Shown: positions 13,142 through 62,654 of the stretch, piece by piece
Layout of the letters: every line of letters begins with the position of its first letter
Numbering within the stretch: the stretch's first letter is position 1
NCBI GenBank assembly: GCA_024036415.1
Contig: JAMWET010000628.1
Coordinates: 77,501 to 141,500, forward strand
DNA length: 64,000 nucleotides
DNA from: Prochilodus magdalenae
Taxonomy: Eukaryota > Chordata > Actinopteri > Characiformes > Prochilodontidae
Direction of reading: 5' to 3'
Notes under the pieces: generated by a model
Database searches by the model: none
What the model was told of the DNA's origin: nothing
The model's input: the letters and a program-made list of their open reading frames with translations, nothing else
Program-made: the position numbers and the translations under genes

Positions 13142-14150
13142 TATATGAAGAAGTCCATGACATGGCTGAGTATCCTTCCTCTGTCTTCCTGTTAAATGTT
13201 AGTACATAGTCAGGGTTGTCTTCATTGGAGCTTTCATATCTTTGTGTTTGACAGTGTTGTTGGGAATATGACATTCAAACTACCTGATTACAGTATCAGA
13301 CATTCAAATAGCAAAAATAGTGATATAAGCATTCTGGCTATTCTCTATGAGTGTCGTTTGGCCACTTTCACTACTCTCCTTGTGTACTGTTGATCACTAA
13401 CCCTGAATAAAGGTGCTCAGCTGGCCAAAACAGTGTTAATAAGAGCACACTACAGCCAACAGCGTGAAACCCATCGCACCAACTTTGGGCGACACCACTA
13501 CTTACTGACGCCCAACAGGCTTGGTGTGTCAGGGCCCTAAATGTCTGGCAGTGCAAACCACTGAGAGAAAAGAATACATGGCTTTTGGCTGGGTGTTTGC
13601 CCCCGCTTGTGTTTGTTCCTCATCGTCATCTCCCCAAACACGCTGCCGAGAGACTGTGTCTGTGTGCAGATGTGATATTGTGAAAAGAGAGCACCATTTG
13701 GAATGAAAGGGAAAGAAACAGTCGCCTCCTGGTCAGTTCTTGAGTGGGCGAGCAAGACAAGAGCAAACGTGTTGCTGTGAAGAGCTCAGTGCACCCTCCA
13801 AGTGCGACAAACGGGATGGTAGATAACGTTTAGTCTGCATGGTGTATGTGTTTGTGGCTTGTCTACATATTCTATGCTGAAATTGGGCTGGCTGCGTGTT
13901 CGGTCTTCTTCAGTAGAGTGGAGGAATGGTCAGTGGTTGTCCTGTCCATCATTCAAATGGAGCTGAGCACTGTTACGTGTGATCAGCTCCGACAAAGAGC
14001 CTTAAAAACACACCTCCTATCCCAACACAGACAAGTGGTGTGAATGCGGAACAGAATGGTGATTTCAAAAGTCTAGCTGTGGCAACCTGACGGCTCCATA
14101 GACATTGTGCAGATGTTGGAGGAAAGGTGGCTCCAGCAGCCTCCTCTCGA

Positions 14151-35882
<21,732 letters not shown>

Positions 35883-36419
35883 CTTCTCGTCGGTTGGGGG
35901 TATAACCCCCTCTTCGCAGGCTGCAGGAGGGAGAAGGGGCGCGAGAGTGACGCTCAGAAGCTCTCGCGCCTCTCGCGCCTCTCGCACGCGGACATGGCGG
36001 AGTCCGAGCGCAGGTCGAGCTCGATGCCGTGCTACAGTCGTGGAGCGCTCCACCGCACGCGCTGCTCTCCCACCATCCGTCCTGGGTTTAAGAAACGAAC
36101 AGCGGAGAAGTGTGTGTGTGTGAGAGAGAGAAAGAGAGAGAGTCTCAGAGAGAGAGAGGGATGAGCTGTGCTGAGGAGAGGATGGGGAGATGGGAGAGCT
36201 GGGCTGAGGAGAGGATGGAGGGTGTAATGCTCGTACTCTCCTGTTGGGCTCCAGTGCCTCCAGAAAAAGCAGCCCGAAGCTCTGCTATAGGCCCAATTCA
36301 TTATGTCACTGAAGCTCTTTACGAGATGGTATTGACAGTGGCATCGAACAGGGGTGTCCTATAAGCTCGATCGTGGTGGGCTTAATAAGCCTTGCTCTCA
36401 TACTGCACATTCCTCATTA

Positions 36420-37015
36420 TACCCACTCATTATCAAAGGAAGAGTTGCACAAAAGAATCAACCGACAGGAATGAAACTTGGTGGGGAGGTACACTGGGAG
36501 ACATCTGAGTGATGTACCTGTACCTGAACGACCGAATATTGACTAACCTGTGACATGTGACAATGCCACGACTGCAAGGGTGTCGCGCCAGACTGTCATG
36601 GAGTGACTCAGAATGGCTGGGGGTCATCTTCAGTGACTGGTCCCACCTTTGTCTTGTTGGAGAGGACCAACAAATCCTGTGTGGAGGCACCATGGTCAGC
36701 ACCAACCCATCACACGTCCAGAAGGCCTGGTCTCCCTCCACCTCCACCCCTACCACACCGTCTGCAGGAACTGTGTAAGAATATTCAGGCTGCATGGAAT
36801 GGATCATTACAGGACACCTTATGAAGCTCTACAACTCCATGACGAGACGTCTGGTATGTTATGTCAGCAAATATGGCGGCCTGACACCATACTGAGAGAC
36901 ACTACTGTATTTGTAGCTCATTAAATATTGCCCATATCAGTCTAAATATATCGTCATGTATTGTTCCTGGTAACCTTTATCTTCCTTCCCAATAGCACTG
37001 CAATCCCACACTTCC
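36420..37015 (+). mobile_element. Tc1-like family 2 copy upstream of tmem178b
   Basis: Plus orientation, with both end regions. A frame reads RLSWSDSEWLGVIFSDWS, the first catalytic Asp region, here with Trp in place of the usual Glu. It sits about 0.5 kb upstream of the tmem178b start. Confidence 0.75.
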
Positions 37016-38363
37016 ACATGGGAAGATTAAATTTAGGCTAAACAAAGGCTGTAGAGAGGCACACAGCACTCTGGGAATCTGTGTGCTCTTCTTCACTGTT
37101 CCAGTTGGCTCAAACTCCAAATTCGGTTGCAGTGCCACAGTGTAAATAACCAGAGCTGGAGATCTGTAGCCAACTGGTTCTCCCAGTTTTATGAGAAACA
37201 GTAACTGTAGCAAATCTGTAAATCTGAAAAGTTCCCTAGAGATCAATGAAAAGAGTGAACTGATACTCATTTCTAAAATCTGAGACAAAAGACCAAAAAA
37301 GAGACGTGTGAGCCCCTAATTCATGTGTGAAATACCACATCACAGAAGAAGAACAAAAATGCTAATTCAAACATTTTGTGGCCATTGAAGCAAGCATCTG
37401 TGCTGCTATGGTGAGTCAGTTAGCAGCCAGCCAACACTGTAGTAGCCAGCTAACAAAGGACTCCCCGTCCTGAACGCCCGGAGGTATTTTTACATACTGA
37501 GAGTATGGTAGGGAAAAGAATGAAACCAAATAGCTAAGTAGAGTAACATAGAACGGAATGGATTAGAATATAGCAGTGCAGAATGACTGTAATGCAAAAA
37601 CTGAATGAAATGCAGTACAGTGGACAATAGAAAGCAAAGGAATTAAATGAAAGAGAGCAGGATAATGTAGAATGGATATAGTGTTGAATAGAGTGGAATG
37701 TAGTGTAATTGAATATGATAGCTAACAGAACGAAATGTAATAAATAACATAGGAAAGCAAAGTAGACTAGATGTAGATGAATCTCTAGATGAATAGAATA
37801 GAATAGAATAGAATAGAACGTCACAGAGAATGAATCAGAAACTAACGGAATAGAGCTAATTATAATTTAATCAGATGGAAAGGAATGGAATATAGTGGAG
37901 CAAAGCAGAGTAACTTCAAAGTGGATTGGAATAGAACATAATGTGGAATACAAAATGAAATTAAGTGGAGTTAAATGAATAGAGTAGAATAGAATGGAAC
38001 ACAGACTGTAATAGAATGGAAGGAAATGCCACAGAATAAATTAAGTCACAGTAAACAATAATATTGTAGAACGGAGCAGAACAGAATCCAACTAGACTGC
38101 AATACAACAGGCTAGAATACAATGGAATAGAATACAATAGAGTGAAGCATAACCGAGCTGAATGATGAGCACAGTGTAACAGAAAACAGAATGCAAGGAA
38201 ATGGTAAAGATAAGATCAGAGCAGACTAGAAAAGAGTTGAGATGCACTGAAATGGAAAGGTATCAAATGTAGGAAAGCAGATTACAAATGGGCTCCAATG
38301 GGATATAGTGGATCAGACTAAAATGGAATTAAACAGCTGAATTAAAGAGATTTACATAGATTT

Positions 38364-38367
<4 letters not shown>

Positions 38368-38435
<68 letters not shown>
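38368..38435. repeat. (TA)n tract, target of MITE copy 4
   Basis: About 33 TA units directly before the element at 38436; TA units resume after 38968, showing the insertion split the tract. Confidence 0.9.
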
Positions 38436-38438
<3 letters not shown>

Positions 38439-38968
38439 GGGTTGGACAATGAAACTGAAACACCTGGTTTTAGACCACAGTCATTTATTAGTATGGTGTA
38501 GGGCCTCCTTTTGCGGCCAATACAGCGTCAGTTCGTCCTGGGAATGACATATACTGCGTCCTGCACAGTGGTCAGAGGGACTTTAAGCCATTCTTCTTGC
38601 AGGATAGTGGCCAGGTCACTACGTGACGCTGGTGGAGGTTCGTCCTTCTTGGTGGTATGCTGACATTACCCTGGATACCGTGGCTCTTGATACATCAAAA
38701 AGACTTGCTGTCTTGGTCACAGATGCGCCAGCAAGACGTGCACCAACAGTTTGTCCTCTTTTGAACTCTGGTATGTCACCCATAATGTTGTGTGCATTGC
38801 AGTATTTTGAGCAGAACTGTGCTCTTACCTGCTAACTGAACCTTCACACTCTGCTCTTACTGGTGCAATGTGCAATTAATGAAGACTGGCCACCAGGCTG
38901 GTCCAATTTAGCCATGAGACCTCCCACACTAAAATGACAGGTGTTTCAGTTTCATTGTCCAACCCCTG
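38436..38968 (-). mobile_element. Tc1-derived non-autonomous element, family 1, copy 4
   Basis: 533 bp in inverse orientation, inserted into a (TA)n tract that provides the TA target. The HTH frame is intact on the minus strand at 38783-38619, with small substitutions (CDVS to FDVS, QIVG to QTVG). Confidence 0.9.
38619..38783 (-). pseudogene. Tc1 transposase HTH fragment in copy 4
   Basis: 54 codons, minus strand, same MGDIPEFKRG start and TAG stop as copies 1 and 2. The catalytic domain is absent. Confidence 0.7.
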
Positions 38969-39299
38969 TATATATATATATATGTATATATATAAGATAA
39001 TACAACAATAAAGAATATTACATATATTAATTGGAATGAATGAAAGATAAGATCAGAGCAATGTAGAGAGGAACAGTATAATACAGTAGAGGACAGTGGA
39101 GAAGACTTGAGTGGAATGGATTGTATAGGAATTGAATAGGGCGGGTCAAATGGAATGGAACCCAATAGGGTAGAATACAATTGAATACAACAGGAAGGAC
39201 TGAACGTAAAGCAGAACAGAATTTTATAGAATGGACTTGGACTGAATGGAGTAGAACATTAAATCACAAATAACTGGAATATGCTACACTCCTAAAGAG

Positions 39300-39640
39300 T
39301 ATGGTTCATTAAGCCAAATAGACAAACTGGAAGACCGCTGTTACCTTCCCCACTGGTGGTTGACCAAAGGAACATTGCTGCCCATTCATAGATGGGTGAA
39401 GATCACATAAAACAAGCCAGTAGACATATTAGACGAAAATAAAAGTTCTTGGTGTGAAAGCATAAGCATAAACCCCTTATCCCCTCTGTGAAACATGGTG
39501 GTGGTAGTATCATGGATTGGGTCTGTTTTGTCAAGGCCAGGACAGCTTCCAGAAAACTCCCAATTCATAGGTTTACAAATTTATATGCACAAAGAGCCAT
39601 CATCAAGACTGCAGAGAAAGGAAGTACAGTAGAACAGAAT
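39300..39640 (+). mobile_element. Tc1-like transposase fragment
   Basis: The frame PSVKHGGGSIMDWVCF at about 39481-39528 is the GGG block before the second catalytic Asp of Tc1 transposases. Surrounding sequence is degraded and no ends are seen. Confidence 0.5.
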
Positions 39641-40515
39641 AGAAAGTTTGAATTGGATTCGATGCATTGCGTTTATCACTGTTCTAAATTTACTCTGCTG
39701 TCGGAGGGGCTGGAAATGGCATTGTCACTGTAAGCAGGAAAACATAACATGTTCAGCAGCTCAAGGGAAACGCTCAATCCACCGCCCACAGAAGACGCAG
39801 CTGAGGGCCCACTTACCTACGGCATGCTTTGTCCTTTGAAAATGTTCCCAAAAACGATAAATAAAACATCTATCAAACTCATGTAGTGCCGGGGAGCGAT
39901 TGTATTGTTGTTGTCGAATGAAAAATTTATTTCCACTGAAATATCATATTTAGCAGGCCCTGCCACCCCGCTGACAGCGAACAGGGGCTCTGATAGTGAG
40001 TGTTATTTGTGAAATCTTTGGGAATATGCGGGACAAGACCCATCGCACAGATTTCCTTTTTGCGATGGAGTAGCTCTGTTGTTATCCCTCCGTTTTGGTC
40101 TACACGTTTCCTGCTTTCTGGACACTAATGATCCGGTCTTCTTCTTGTTGTGTCTTACTCCAAGACCCTTCCATCATTCATTCCATCACCCGTGTCATGC
40201 TTCATCTAGCATTCTGACAAGTCACTGCTCTCCAGTGGAGACTGAACAACATAAATTCCAGCAATTCTAACTGCATGAGTGCTTATGCTGTGGTAATTGC
40301 ACTGTGCAGCATGTGCGGCTACAAAAGCTAGAAGCATCAGCTCAATACAACAGTCTGAAGCTGAAGCAGGTGATAGAAGGAACCAGGTTTCACACATATA
40401 TAAAACACAACTCTCTAAATACAGTGTCACGCCTCTCAATCATAACAATCAGTATAACAAGAAACATTTTACTTACCCAGGCTAGATTATCATATACCCA
40501 GAAAAACATTATCAT

Positions 40516-40662
40516 CCTCCACCAGCATCACGTAGTGACCTGGCCACTATCCTGCAAGAAGAATGGCTTAAAATCCCTCTGACCACTGTGCAGGACGCAG
40601 TATATGTCATTCCCAAGACCAACTGACGCTGTATTGGCAGCAAAAGGAGGCCCTACACCACC
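40516..40662 (+). mobile_element. fragment of family 1 element
   Basis: About 147 bases corresponding to the middle-to-right portion of the 532 bp element (from the CTCCACCAGCATCACGTAG segment to AGGAGGCCCTACACCA). Both ends are missing, and it runs directly into a family 2 Tc1 fragment, so it was truncated by rearrangement or insertion. Confidence 0.8.
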
Positions 40663-40965
40663 ATGTTTGCTAGTGCAACACATCAGACATCTCAGCATGG
40701 AGTTGTAGAGGTCCCTAATGGTGTCCTGTGATAATCCATCCCTTGCAGCTTGAATATTCGCTCACAGTTCCTGCAGATTTTGCAGCAGGGGTGAAGGTGA
40801 GGTGGCATCAGGTCTTCTGGACATGTGACAACAAACCATTCATCTTGGCACTGACCACCAGGTACAGCAACAAGGCCCTTCCTTGTTTGTTTCACATGCG
40901 TGGCTGAGTGTGAAACTTTAATCTTTCGCATGTCTCACAACGTCCAACCTACCCACTAAGATCAT
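40663..40965 (-). mobile_element. Tc1-like family 2 fragment, inverted
   Basis: Minus orientation. The frame KICRNCERIFKLQGMDYHRT matches the C-terminal part of the family 2 transposase. Both ends are incomplete. Confidence 0.65.
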
Positions 40966-41840
40966 TCATCACAGATCCCAGCTGATTTTACAATCTAGTC
41001 TTCCTCAGCTCACTAACAGGGACAGCCAGTAAAATAGTAATGTGATAATGATGCTGAATCAACTTTCACCAGCAAAACAACAATGCAGGGATGACGTCAA
41101 TAAGCTCCACACCGAGGTAGGCATATCGGGAATGCGGTTATTGTCACAGCCCTATATGAAAAAATAGAGGCACTAAAAAGTGTTCAAAAGTGTTAAACAT
41201 CTTCTATTCTTGATTCTTCACACTAGCTCATCATGTGCCACACTCTTGGCATTCTCACAAACGGCTTCAAGAAGAGCCACCTGGAATGTGTTTCTGACAG
41301 GCTTGATAAACTTCAGTGTGCGGAATATGATGCATATAATAAGCACTTGATGGTTTGGTCTAAAACACGGCGTAGTGAAGGAGGTATATGTCATAAATCA
41401 AGACCTCAGCCTCCTTAGAAGTCAGAGGATTTATCTGGATCATTAATTTATGTCAGAAGGCTGACCCTCTAAATGAATGGTAGCACTTTAAGAAAGACAT
41501 ATGTGGGGTTTACTAAGGCTTTACTGTTTATTCAGTGAAGTCAGAAACATTAGTACAGACGTGAAGGTCTGTTATGGGTAAATTAGGGGTGGCTAAATCC
41601 TATTTTCTCATGTCTGATGTACTGTAACCTTCAGTTTTAGCTGATACCAATACCAATCCAATCCCTCAGCTGTTAATACTACATTTGTCTGGATGCACTT
41701 TACCCAACCATACAATTAACACCGTGTTCAAACTGTGAAACAAATATTTTCTTGCCTAAAAGAATACAGCTCACACCGTGACTCAGTTCTGCAACACTGC
41801 AGTTCCTTCCTAATAAGTGTGTATATAAAAGTGTCTCATA

Positions 41841-42055
41841 AATGGCGAACACTACAGGAGACGGCAAAAACTTCATTTAACTTTAATGTAAGTCAGTGGA
41901 ACCAGACTTTTCTCCAAGCGATTTCAGGCCATTTCTGTTCGTTTGTTCATACTGACACTTACACACAGTGTAAACAGCAGTTGCTGTTCTCACATGAGGC
42001 ATAAAAGTAAAAATCAAAAAATGGAGATCCATGTTTTTTGGACAGTGGCGATATT
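41841..42055. mobile_element. foldback MITE family, inverted copy
   Basis: Shares CAGTGTAAACAGCAG, AAATGGAGATCCATG and GGACAGTGGCGATA with the family; orientation is opposite to the copy at 32331. Confidence 0.65.
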
Positions 42056-42164
42056 TCAAGCATTGTCAATCATTCAAAATCAAATTTAAAGTGCAGTTTT
42101 TGCAAAAGTTTATTAAAGCATTCGGGTGAAAGTTTAGGTCAATAGATCATATCACATCCTTTTT

Positions 42165-42605
42165 TTTTTATGATCTGGAGGTTGCTGCTGTTGGTCAGGT
42201 CTAGGTTCAGCAATGTTATGTGCCCAAAGAATGAGGTCAGCTGACTACATGAATATACTGAACCACCTGGTTATTCCATCAATTAATTTTTTCTTCACTG
42301 ACGGCACAGGCATATTCCAAGATGACAACGCCAGTAATCATCGGGCTCAAATTGTGAAAGAGTCCAGACCAGAACCCCACTGTGAATCTTTGGAATGTGC
42401 TGGAGAAGACTTTGCATAGTGGTCCAACTCTCCCATCATCAATACAAGATCTTGGGGGGAAAATTAATGTAACTCTGGGCAGAAATAAATGTTGTGACAT
42501 TGCAGTAGTTTGTAGAAACGATGCCTCCGCGAATGCGTGCCGTGCTCAAAGCTAAAAAGGTCCAGCGAAATATTAGTGTGCGTTACTTTTTTTTTTTGGC
42601 CAGGA
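42165..42605 (+). mobile_element. Tc1-like element 3' fragment
   Basis: The frame at 42213-42419 includes [19 protein letters not shown], the second catalytic Asp block. Downstream sequence covers the C-terminus and the terminal TTTTTTTTGGCCAGG end. The 5' half is missing. Confidence 0.65.
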
Positions 42606-42917
42606 TGTATACATTGACTACACTAAGTTTATTTTACTTCCCATGATAAAATGTTTGGAATTCAAATTTGAAATGTAGTCTAGCATCTCAGCAGAGCTAC
42701 AAATCCTATCTAACTAACACGTAACAGATACTTATGGATAGAAGCTCAAATTACAGCAGTCATATGCAAATTCCCCAAACTCTCACTTCAAATGAGTAAA
42801 TCCCAGATGGACGTACTGGATACTATATGACTTATCTAAACAAGCAGACCAATTATAAAAATAACCTTACAGCTTATATGTAAAACAGCAGAAACATCCA
42901 CACTGAAACCTAAAATT

Positions 42918-43637
42918 TACACTCACCTGCCACTTCATTAAGTACCTCCATTTCAGCAGCTCCTCTTCCAATAAGGCAATTTTGCAGTTCTACAAATACA
43001 GACTTCAGTCCATTCATTTCTGTGAATACTTTATTAATCCCCCTTTCACCCAAATGGGGTTTCAAAATGGCCAGGACCCTCACAGGACGACCACAGAACA
43101 GTTATTATGTGGGTGGTGGGTGATTCTCCCCACTGCCGTGACACAGACGTGGTGCTGGTGCGAGTAAATCGGACACAGCCATGCTGCTGGACACCTCAGT
43201 GTCACTGCTGGACGGAGAATCGTCCACCAACCAAAACTATCCAGCCAACAGCATCCTGTGGGGAGCGTCCTGTGACCACCGATGAAGGACTAAAGGATGA
43301 GCTGTTGTCTCTGACTGTACGTCTACGTGGTGGACCAGCAAGGTAGTCCAACATAGCAGACACAGGGCTTAACAAGTACCTGTGTAACACACACTACCAC
43401 ACAACCACCATGTCAGAGTCACAGCAGTGCTGAAAATGACCCACCACCCAAATAATACCTGGTCCTGCGGTGGTCCTGTGGAGGTCCTGTCCACTGAGGA
43501 ACAGGGTGAAGTGGGTGAAAGTATACAGAGAATCAGATGAACCACAGTCTGTAACTGTGGAACTAAAGTGCACCTGTATGGTATACGGAGTCGGAACACA
43601 AAAAAGGTGGATCCTAACGAAGTGGCCGGTGAGTGTA
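42918..43637. mobile_element. 720 bp foldback element with long inverted arms
   Basis: The left arm starts ACACTCACCTGCCACTTCAT and the right arm ends in its inverse (GAAGTGGCCGGTGAGTGT). Further paired blocks follow, such as GGACCCTCACAGGAC and ATTATGTGGGTGGTGGG against CCACCACCCAAATAAT. The whole element can fold into an imperfect hairpin. No transposase frame. Confidence 0.75.
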
Positions 43638-44984
43638 TAAGAGTTTGTCATACAGAAGCAAATCTGAGCTTTGAGATTAATCAATAACTCATTGTGGTTA
43701 AGCATGCTCTGATTCAGTCAGCCGTTTGCTAACTAGGAGGATATAAGCTGTTAGTACATTACACCTACATGAGCCTCCAAGCTCCAGTACAAAACCACAA
43801 CAGTAAACTTTCAACATCGAACATGTCTGCTCTGACTGACTGGGGAAATTTGTGCAAATTTGATTTTTCGTGGAACCATCGCTTTAAAGCGAACAGGGCC
43901 CCCTGAGGAAATGTAGGATCTCCAATGCGGGAGATAATGACCTGGGAAGAAATCGATGGTTTTAGCACCAGCTAGAGCAGTTAACTCTGTTGCTGAATGA
44001 CTGCGATTATTCATGCTCTCTAAGAGCGCAGTCTATCTTTGAAAGTTACACTCCGTTTCCCCACACGCAGCAAGCCACTTCACGGCAGCGGACAAAGGAA
44101 GGCAACCCACGGGGGAGTCGTTATGGCAACCGTCCCTTGCCAAACAGAGTGTGTCGAAATTGGACAAGTGTGAACACACAATCAATACCACCCCCCCGCT
44201 TCCCATATGACGGTTCAGACCCAGACTGTGCGGGAGGGAAGGTGCTTGCCATAAGCGCTGTGGCACCGCACTACACCAATGTAGCACTCAAGTGTACTGC
44301 ACTTCTACTACACCACTCTTCATTTAGTACTACACCACCCTTCACATCAGGCAAACCAAAGAAAGCAACAAGTGAGCAACACTGAACAGTCGAGTGATGT
44401 CATATCCTATATTAATACCACATGTACCAACATGGATGACTGTGTTCTAGGAACAAGGCTCTGGTTGAACATCCTCCAGTACAATCAGCTATCTATGCAG
44501 TCCACATTTTAGAACATCAGGTTTTCAGACATCTGAGAAAACAGCCTCAGGTTAGGTTGTTGACCATGACCGAGACAGACCCATCGCAGCTTTATCACTA
44601 CCCAGGCTGATGTTAACTAGGTCCAGACACATGTTGCCACCTCAAAGAGAAAATACCCTGTGCAAGAAGAGTTAGCCTCTGTTCGACCCAATACAAACAT
44701 TACCAAGACCCCTCAATCAGTTCATTAGCTTTTGCTAAACTCGGATATCAAACTCAGCCAGGCTGCCTGTCCCCATTTTTTAACGGCCTCAGGTAAAAGG
44801 ATTTCAGAGAAGGAGGCTTTAGGTTAAGCTAAGCAGCTCCAGATGGTAAACTGTGACATTTGCAATATACGTTCTGTTATTAGGTCATGTTAACAGCTCC
44901 ATGTAGAGGAGACTGCAGCTGCTGCCAGGGTGTGATAAACACTGCAGGCATACATAGCACTGCATTAAGTACATCTACCTTTAT

Positions 44985-45245
44985 CAGCTCCACTTACCAT
45001 CTAGGTGCACTATGTTAGTCTACAATTACAGACTGTAGTCCATCTGTTTACCTGCTGACTTTGTTAACCCTGTTTTACCATTTCCATCAACGGTCAGGCT
45101 CCCGCACAGGACCACCACAGAGAACCTGGCTATTGGTTAGGTAGCTATCATCTCTGACTTTACATCAACACGGTTGAGCCAACCAGGTAGGAACAAACCA
45201 CCACCACATCAGTATTACCTGCTCTATAGTGGTCCTGAACATTAA
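44985..45245. mobile_element. partial relative of the 720 bp foldback element
   Basis: Shares the CAGACTGTAGTCCATCTGTT block, the GCACAGGACCACCACAGAG block and the ATTACCTGCTCTATAGTGGT block with the known arms, but it is rearranged and shorter. Confidence 0.55.
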
Positions 45246-45399
45246 AGGGTTTGAAATTAATTAATTACACATACTTATCCCTACACCATACATGATTGCA
45301 GTCCATAAAAAGAACAGAATTTTGAATAAAAAAATAAAAAAATAAAAAAATAAATAAAAACACGGACACAGTTATTTTTGAAAAGTATATTATCAAATA

Positions 45400-47326
45400 A
45401 AAATACAAACATTAACACTTTTATTTCAATAACAATGTTGGGAGTGTTCTTAAAATTTTAAAGTTAAACTTTCATTTTCACACATGACCTTGTCCTTATA
45501 ATAAATATCTCTTTTTAAAATATATATACACATTTATGCAAACTTGCTTTGACCTGATGACTGACATCTTCGGAACATTCATTTCAGTAACATGGCTCTT
45601 TACAGTGTGCAGGCTCTTCCCATTGTTTTCGTTCTTGTGAGATTGTACAATACGGTGCTGGGCTTAAATAAAAGGCCATGTCTTTTTGTTAGGTGGAGAG
45701 GGACAGATGATTGTCAATCTCAATGAAGCATTTTCATCGTGATCTATGCCCTGTCTGCATCAGATAAGACCTTGTGAAATATAAAGGCCACAAAAGAAAG
45801 AATAAGGTAGTAATGCACAGCAAGGACATGCAGGGTTCTAAAGCTTTAAGCTGCTAATACTAAATGTATCGCTGCTTCTACAATGATCTATTCAGACCGC
45901 AGAGAGGTGGCATAGTGAATTAAAGCATAACCGTTTAAAAACACCACCATGTGACATTACTGAAATAACACAATGTAAAGCACTGTTTAAAAAAAAAAAA
46001 TGATTGAAAAGTAGTGGAATAATACTAGAAGAGAAAATATTAAAAAGTATTGCACCTGTTATAAACATGAAGGGGAGTTTATGGTCAGGTTAGGGAGTCT
46101 ATTGACACGGTATGCCTGTGGTTTAATATGTGCATGTGCTGCTTGACCACATGTCTTAACCATAAATACTTGAAGGCTGCTCAATATAAATCAAGCATCC
46201 CTAAGAACAAGATTAAGAGAAAGCAGACAACCTGGACAATACTGACGCTGCCTCCAAAAGTACCGTACCCTAATAAAGCAAACTGCCAAAGCATCCAGGC
46301 TAAATGATGAATTTGAGAATCAAAGGGAGAGACATCTAAGGGAGCACAGTATCAGAATTTCAACTAGCATCTATCCATGCTCCAGCCACAAACACCTGCT
46401 TTCATAGCAACGCTGGACCAGCTTTAGAGAATGTCTAACATTCTATCAATGTAAAAATGCACATAAAGTTTTAGCACACAGTGCAGAAGCTTTTAAAAAA
46501 AAATGTGTTAGTTATGCTATTCAAATTAGATTTAGTATGTTTTTGGAAGGTCATTTGTTGGCATGGAAACAAGTCTAGCATTAGAATGGTGGAAAATTTG
46601 TTGCCGTTTCCAATCTCTATCTCAAGTTTCAGTAAGCTACAATAATATAGTCTAGCTCGGTAGTGTTATATATACCTGTAGTTAATTTTTTTTAGCAGTT
46701 AACACTTTTATAAACCTTCTGTAATGCCAGCTCAACTTTGCGGCAGTCACACCAAAAATAATGCACGGTGGAGCACGGAGAGTTAAAATTACCAGCGTAA
46801 AAGTTACCTGTAAAGTAAGTAAGCTACCACACTGCTGAGATACACAACTCTATGTGATTAGACGTGATTCAGCTAGCTACTTATGATGTATATACATTGG
46901 TTACGGCACAGCTGATGGCATGTTTTATCCCATACCTTGGTCAATGTCCAATAGTGTACTGATTCTAATGAGCAAAAATCATAAGACAATACAGAACAGT
47001 TCAAGTGGATGAATAGCCTAGCCCAGTACCCAAGGGTCTATTAGCACCCTCCTTTTACACCATTTGAGCTGGTGCTTCTAGTCGCCTAGAACTTTGCTTT
47101 AAAGTGCCTACATGTAGGTCCAAAACAAGGAAGAACTTACATACACAACACACATACACACACACACACACACACACTCAAACACACAAACCTGATCATT
47201 CCTTTGGGTCAGTCTAAAATGGAGTCTCTCTTAAAGCATAAATAGTGGAGTGTTTTGTCCTCCAGTCCTCCTGGCCTTGTAGATGCTGATCTTCCATTCA
47301 GAAAGAGGAGGAAGGGTTTCCACCGT
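45400..47326 (-). other. probable slc39a13 3' UTR and flank
   Basis: About 1.9 kb without recognised transposon copies follows the slc39a13 stop, apart from a short (CA)n at about 47150-47177. An AATAAA-type hexamer on the minus strand (45425-45420) is one possible poly(A) signal. The extent is a guess from the lack of repeats. An A-rich tract at about 45325-45360 lies just beyond. Confidence 0.35.
47150..47177. repeat. (CA)n microsatellite
   Basis: About 12 CA units in the probable slc39a13 3' UTR. Confidence 0.85.
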
Positions 47327-62344
<15,018 letters not shown>

Positions 62345-62654
62345 CTGCAGAAAGAGCATGAGTCACAGTTAGGAGGAGCCTTAAGCCATTAATATTATCC
62401 TCATCCCTATGGCTTAACATTTCCATCCACCTTCATGTTGCAACATCACAAAAGGCTTGGACTGGTTAAAGCAGTCAGACAAAAACAACCGCATACTACA
62501 TTACTGATACAGATGTCACTGTATCATTACGCACTTTAGAACAGGATCTGCACAAGATCCCTCCACTAATTAGTGCTCTAAGGTGCCTTAGGGGCCAAGT
62601 CGACAAAACTATGATTTGGCCTAATTATGATTTGGACATCGGTACACAAGCAAC

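Larger units (their letters stand above)
1..14150. other. repeat-rich region downstream of tmem178b, no protein gene seen
   Basis: I saw no ORF with family resemblance, no splice-consistent exons and no tRNA here, apart from the transposon remnants listed separately. It contains (GATA)n, (TA)n, Tc1 fragments, two copies of the 532-533 bp MITE, two copies of a smaller MITE and a local duplication at about 11.8-12.4 kb. The part next to 14150 will include the tmem178b 3' UTR. Stretches such as 1-600, 2000-3000, 5900-8000 and 9630-11260 show nothing I can name. Confidence 0.6.
37500..39290. repeat. degenerate AATAG/GGAAT-type satellite
   Basis: Over about 1.2 kb (excluding the nested TA tract and MITE) the sequence is built from variants of GAATAGAATGGAAT, with a perfect GAATA run at about 37793-37817. 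It is purine-rich on the plus strand and resembles a decayed pentanucleotide satellite. Confidence 0.75.
35883..47326. other. intergenic stretch between slc39a13 and tmem178b
   Basis: About 11.4 kb. From the tmem178b side it holds a GA tract and CpG-rich promoter, Tc1 family copies (36.4-37.0 and 40.66-40.97 kb), a decayed AATAG satellite with a nested MITE (37.5-39.3 kb), Tc1 fragments at 39.3 and 42.2 kb, a 720 bp foldback element (42.9-43.6 kb) and the probable slc39a13 3' UTR. 43640-44980 shows nothing I recognise. Confidence 0.6.
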
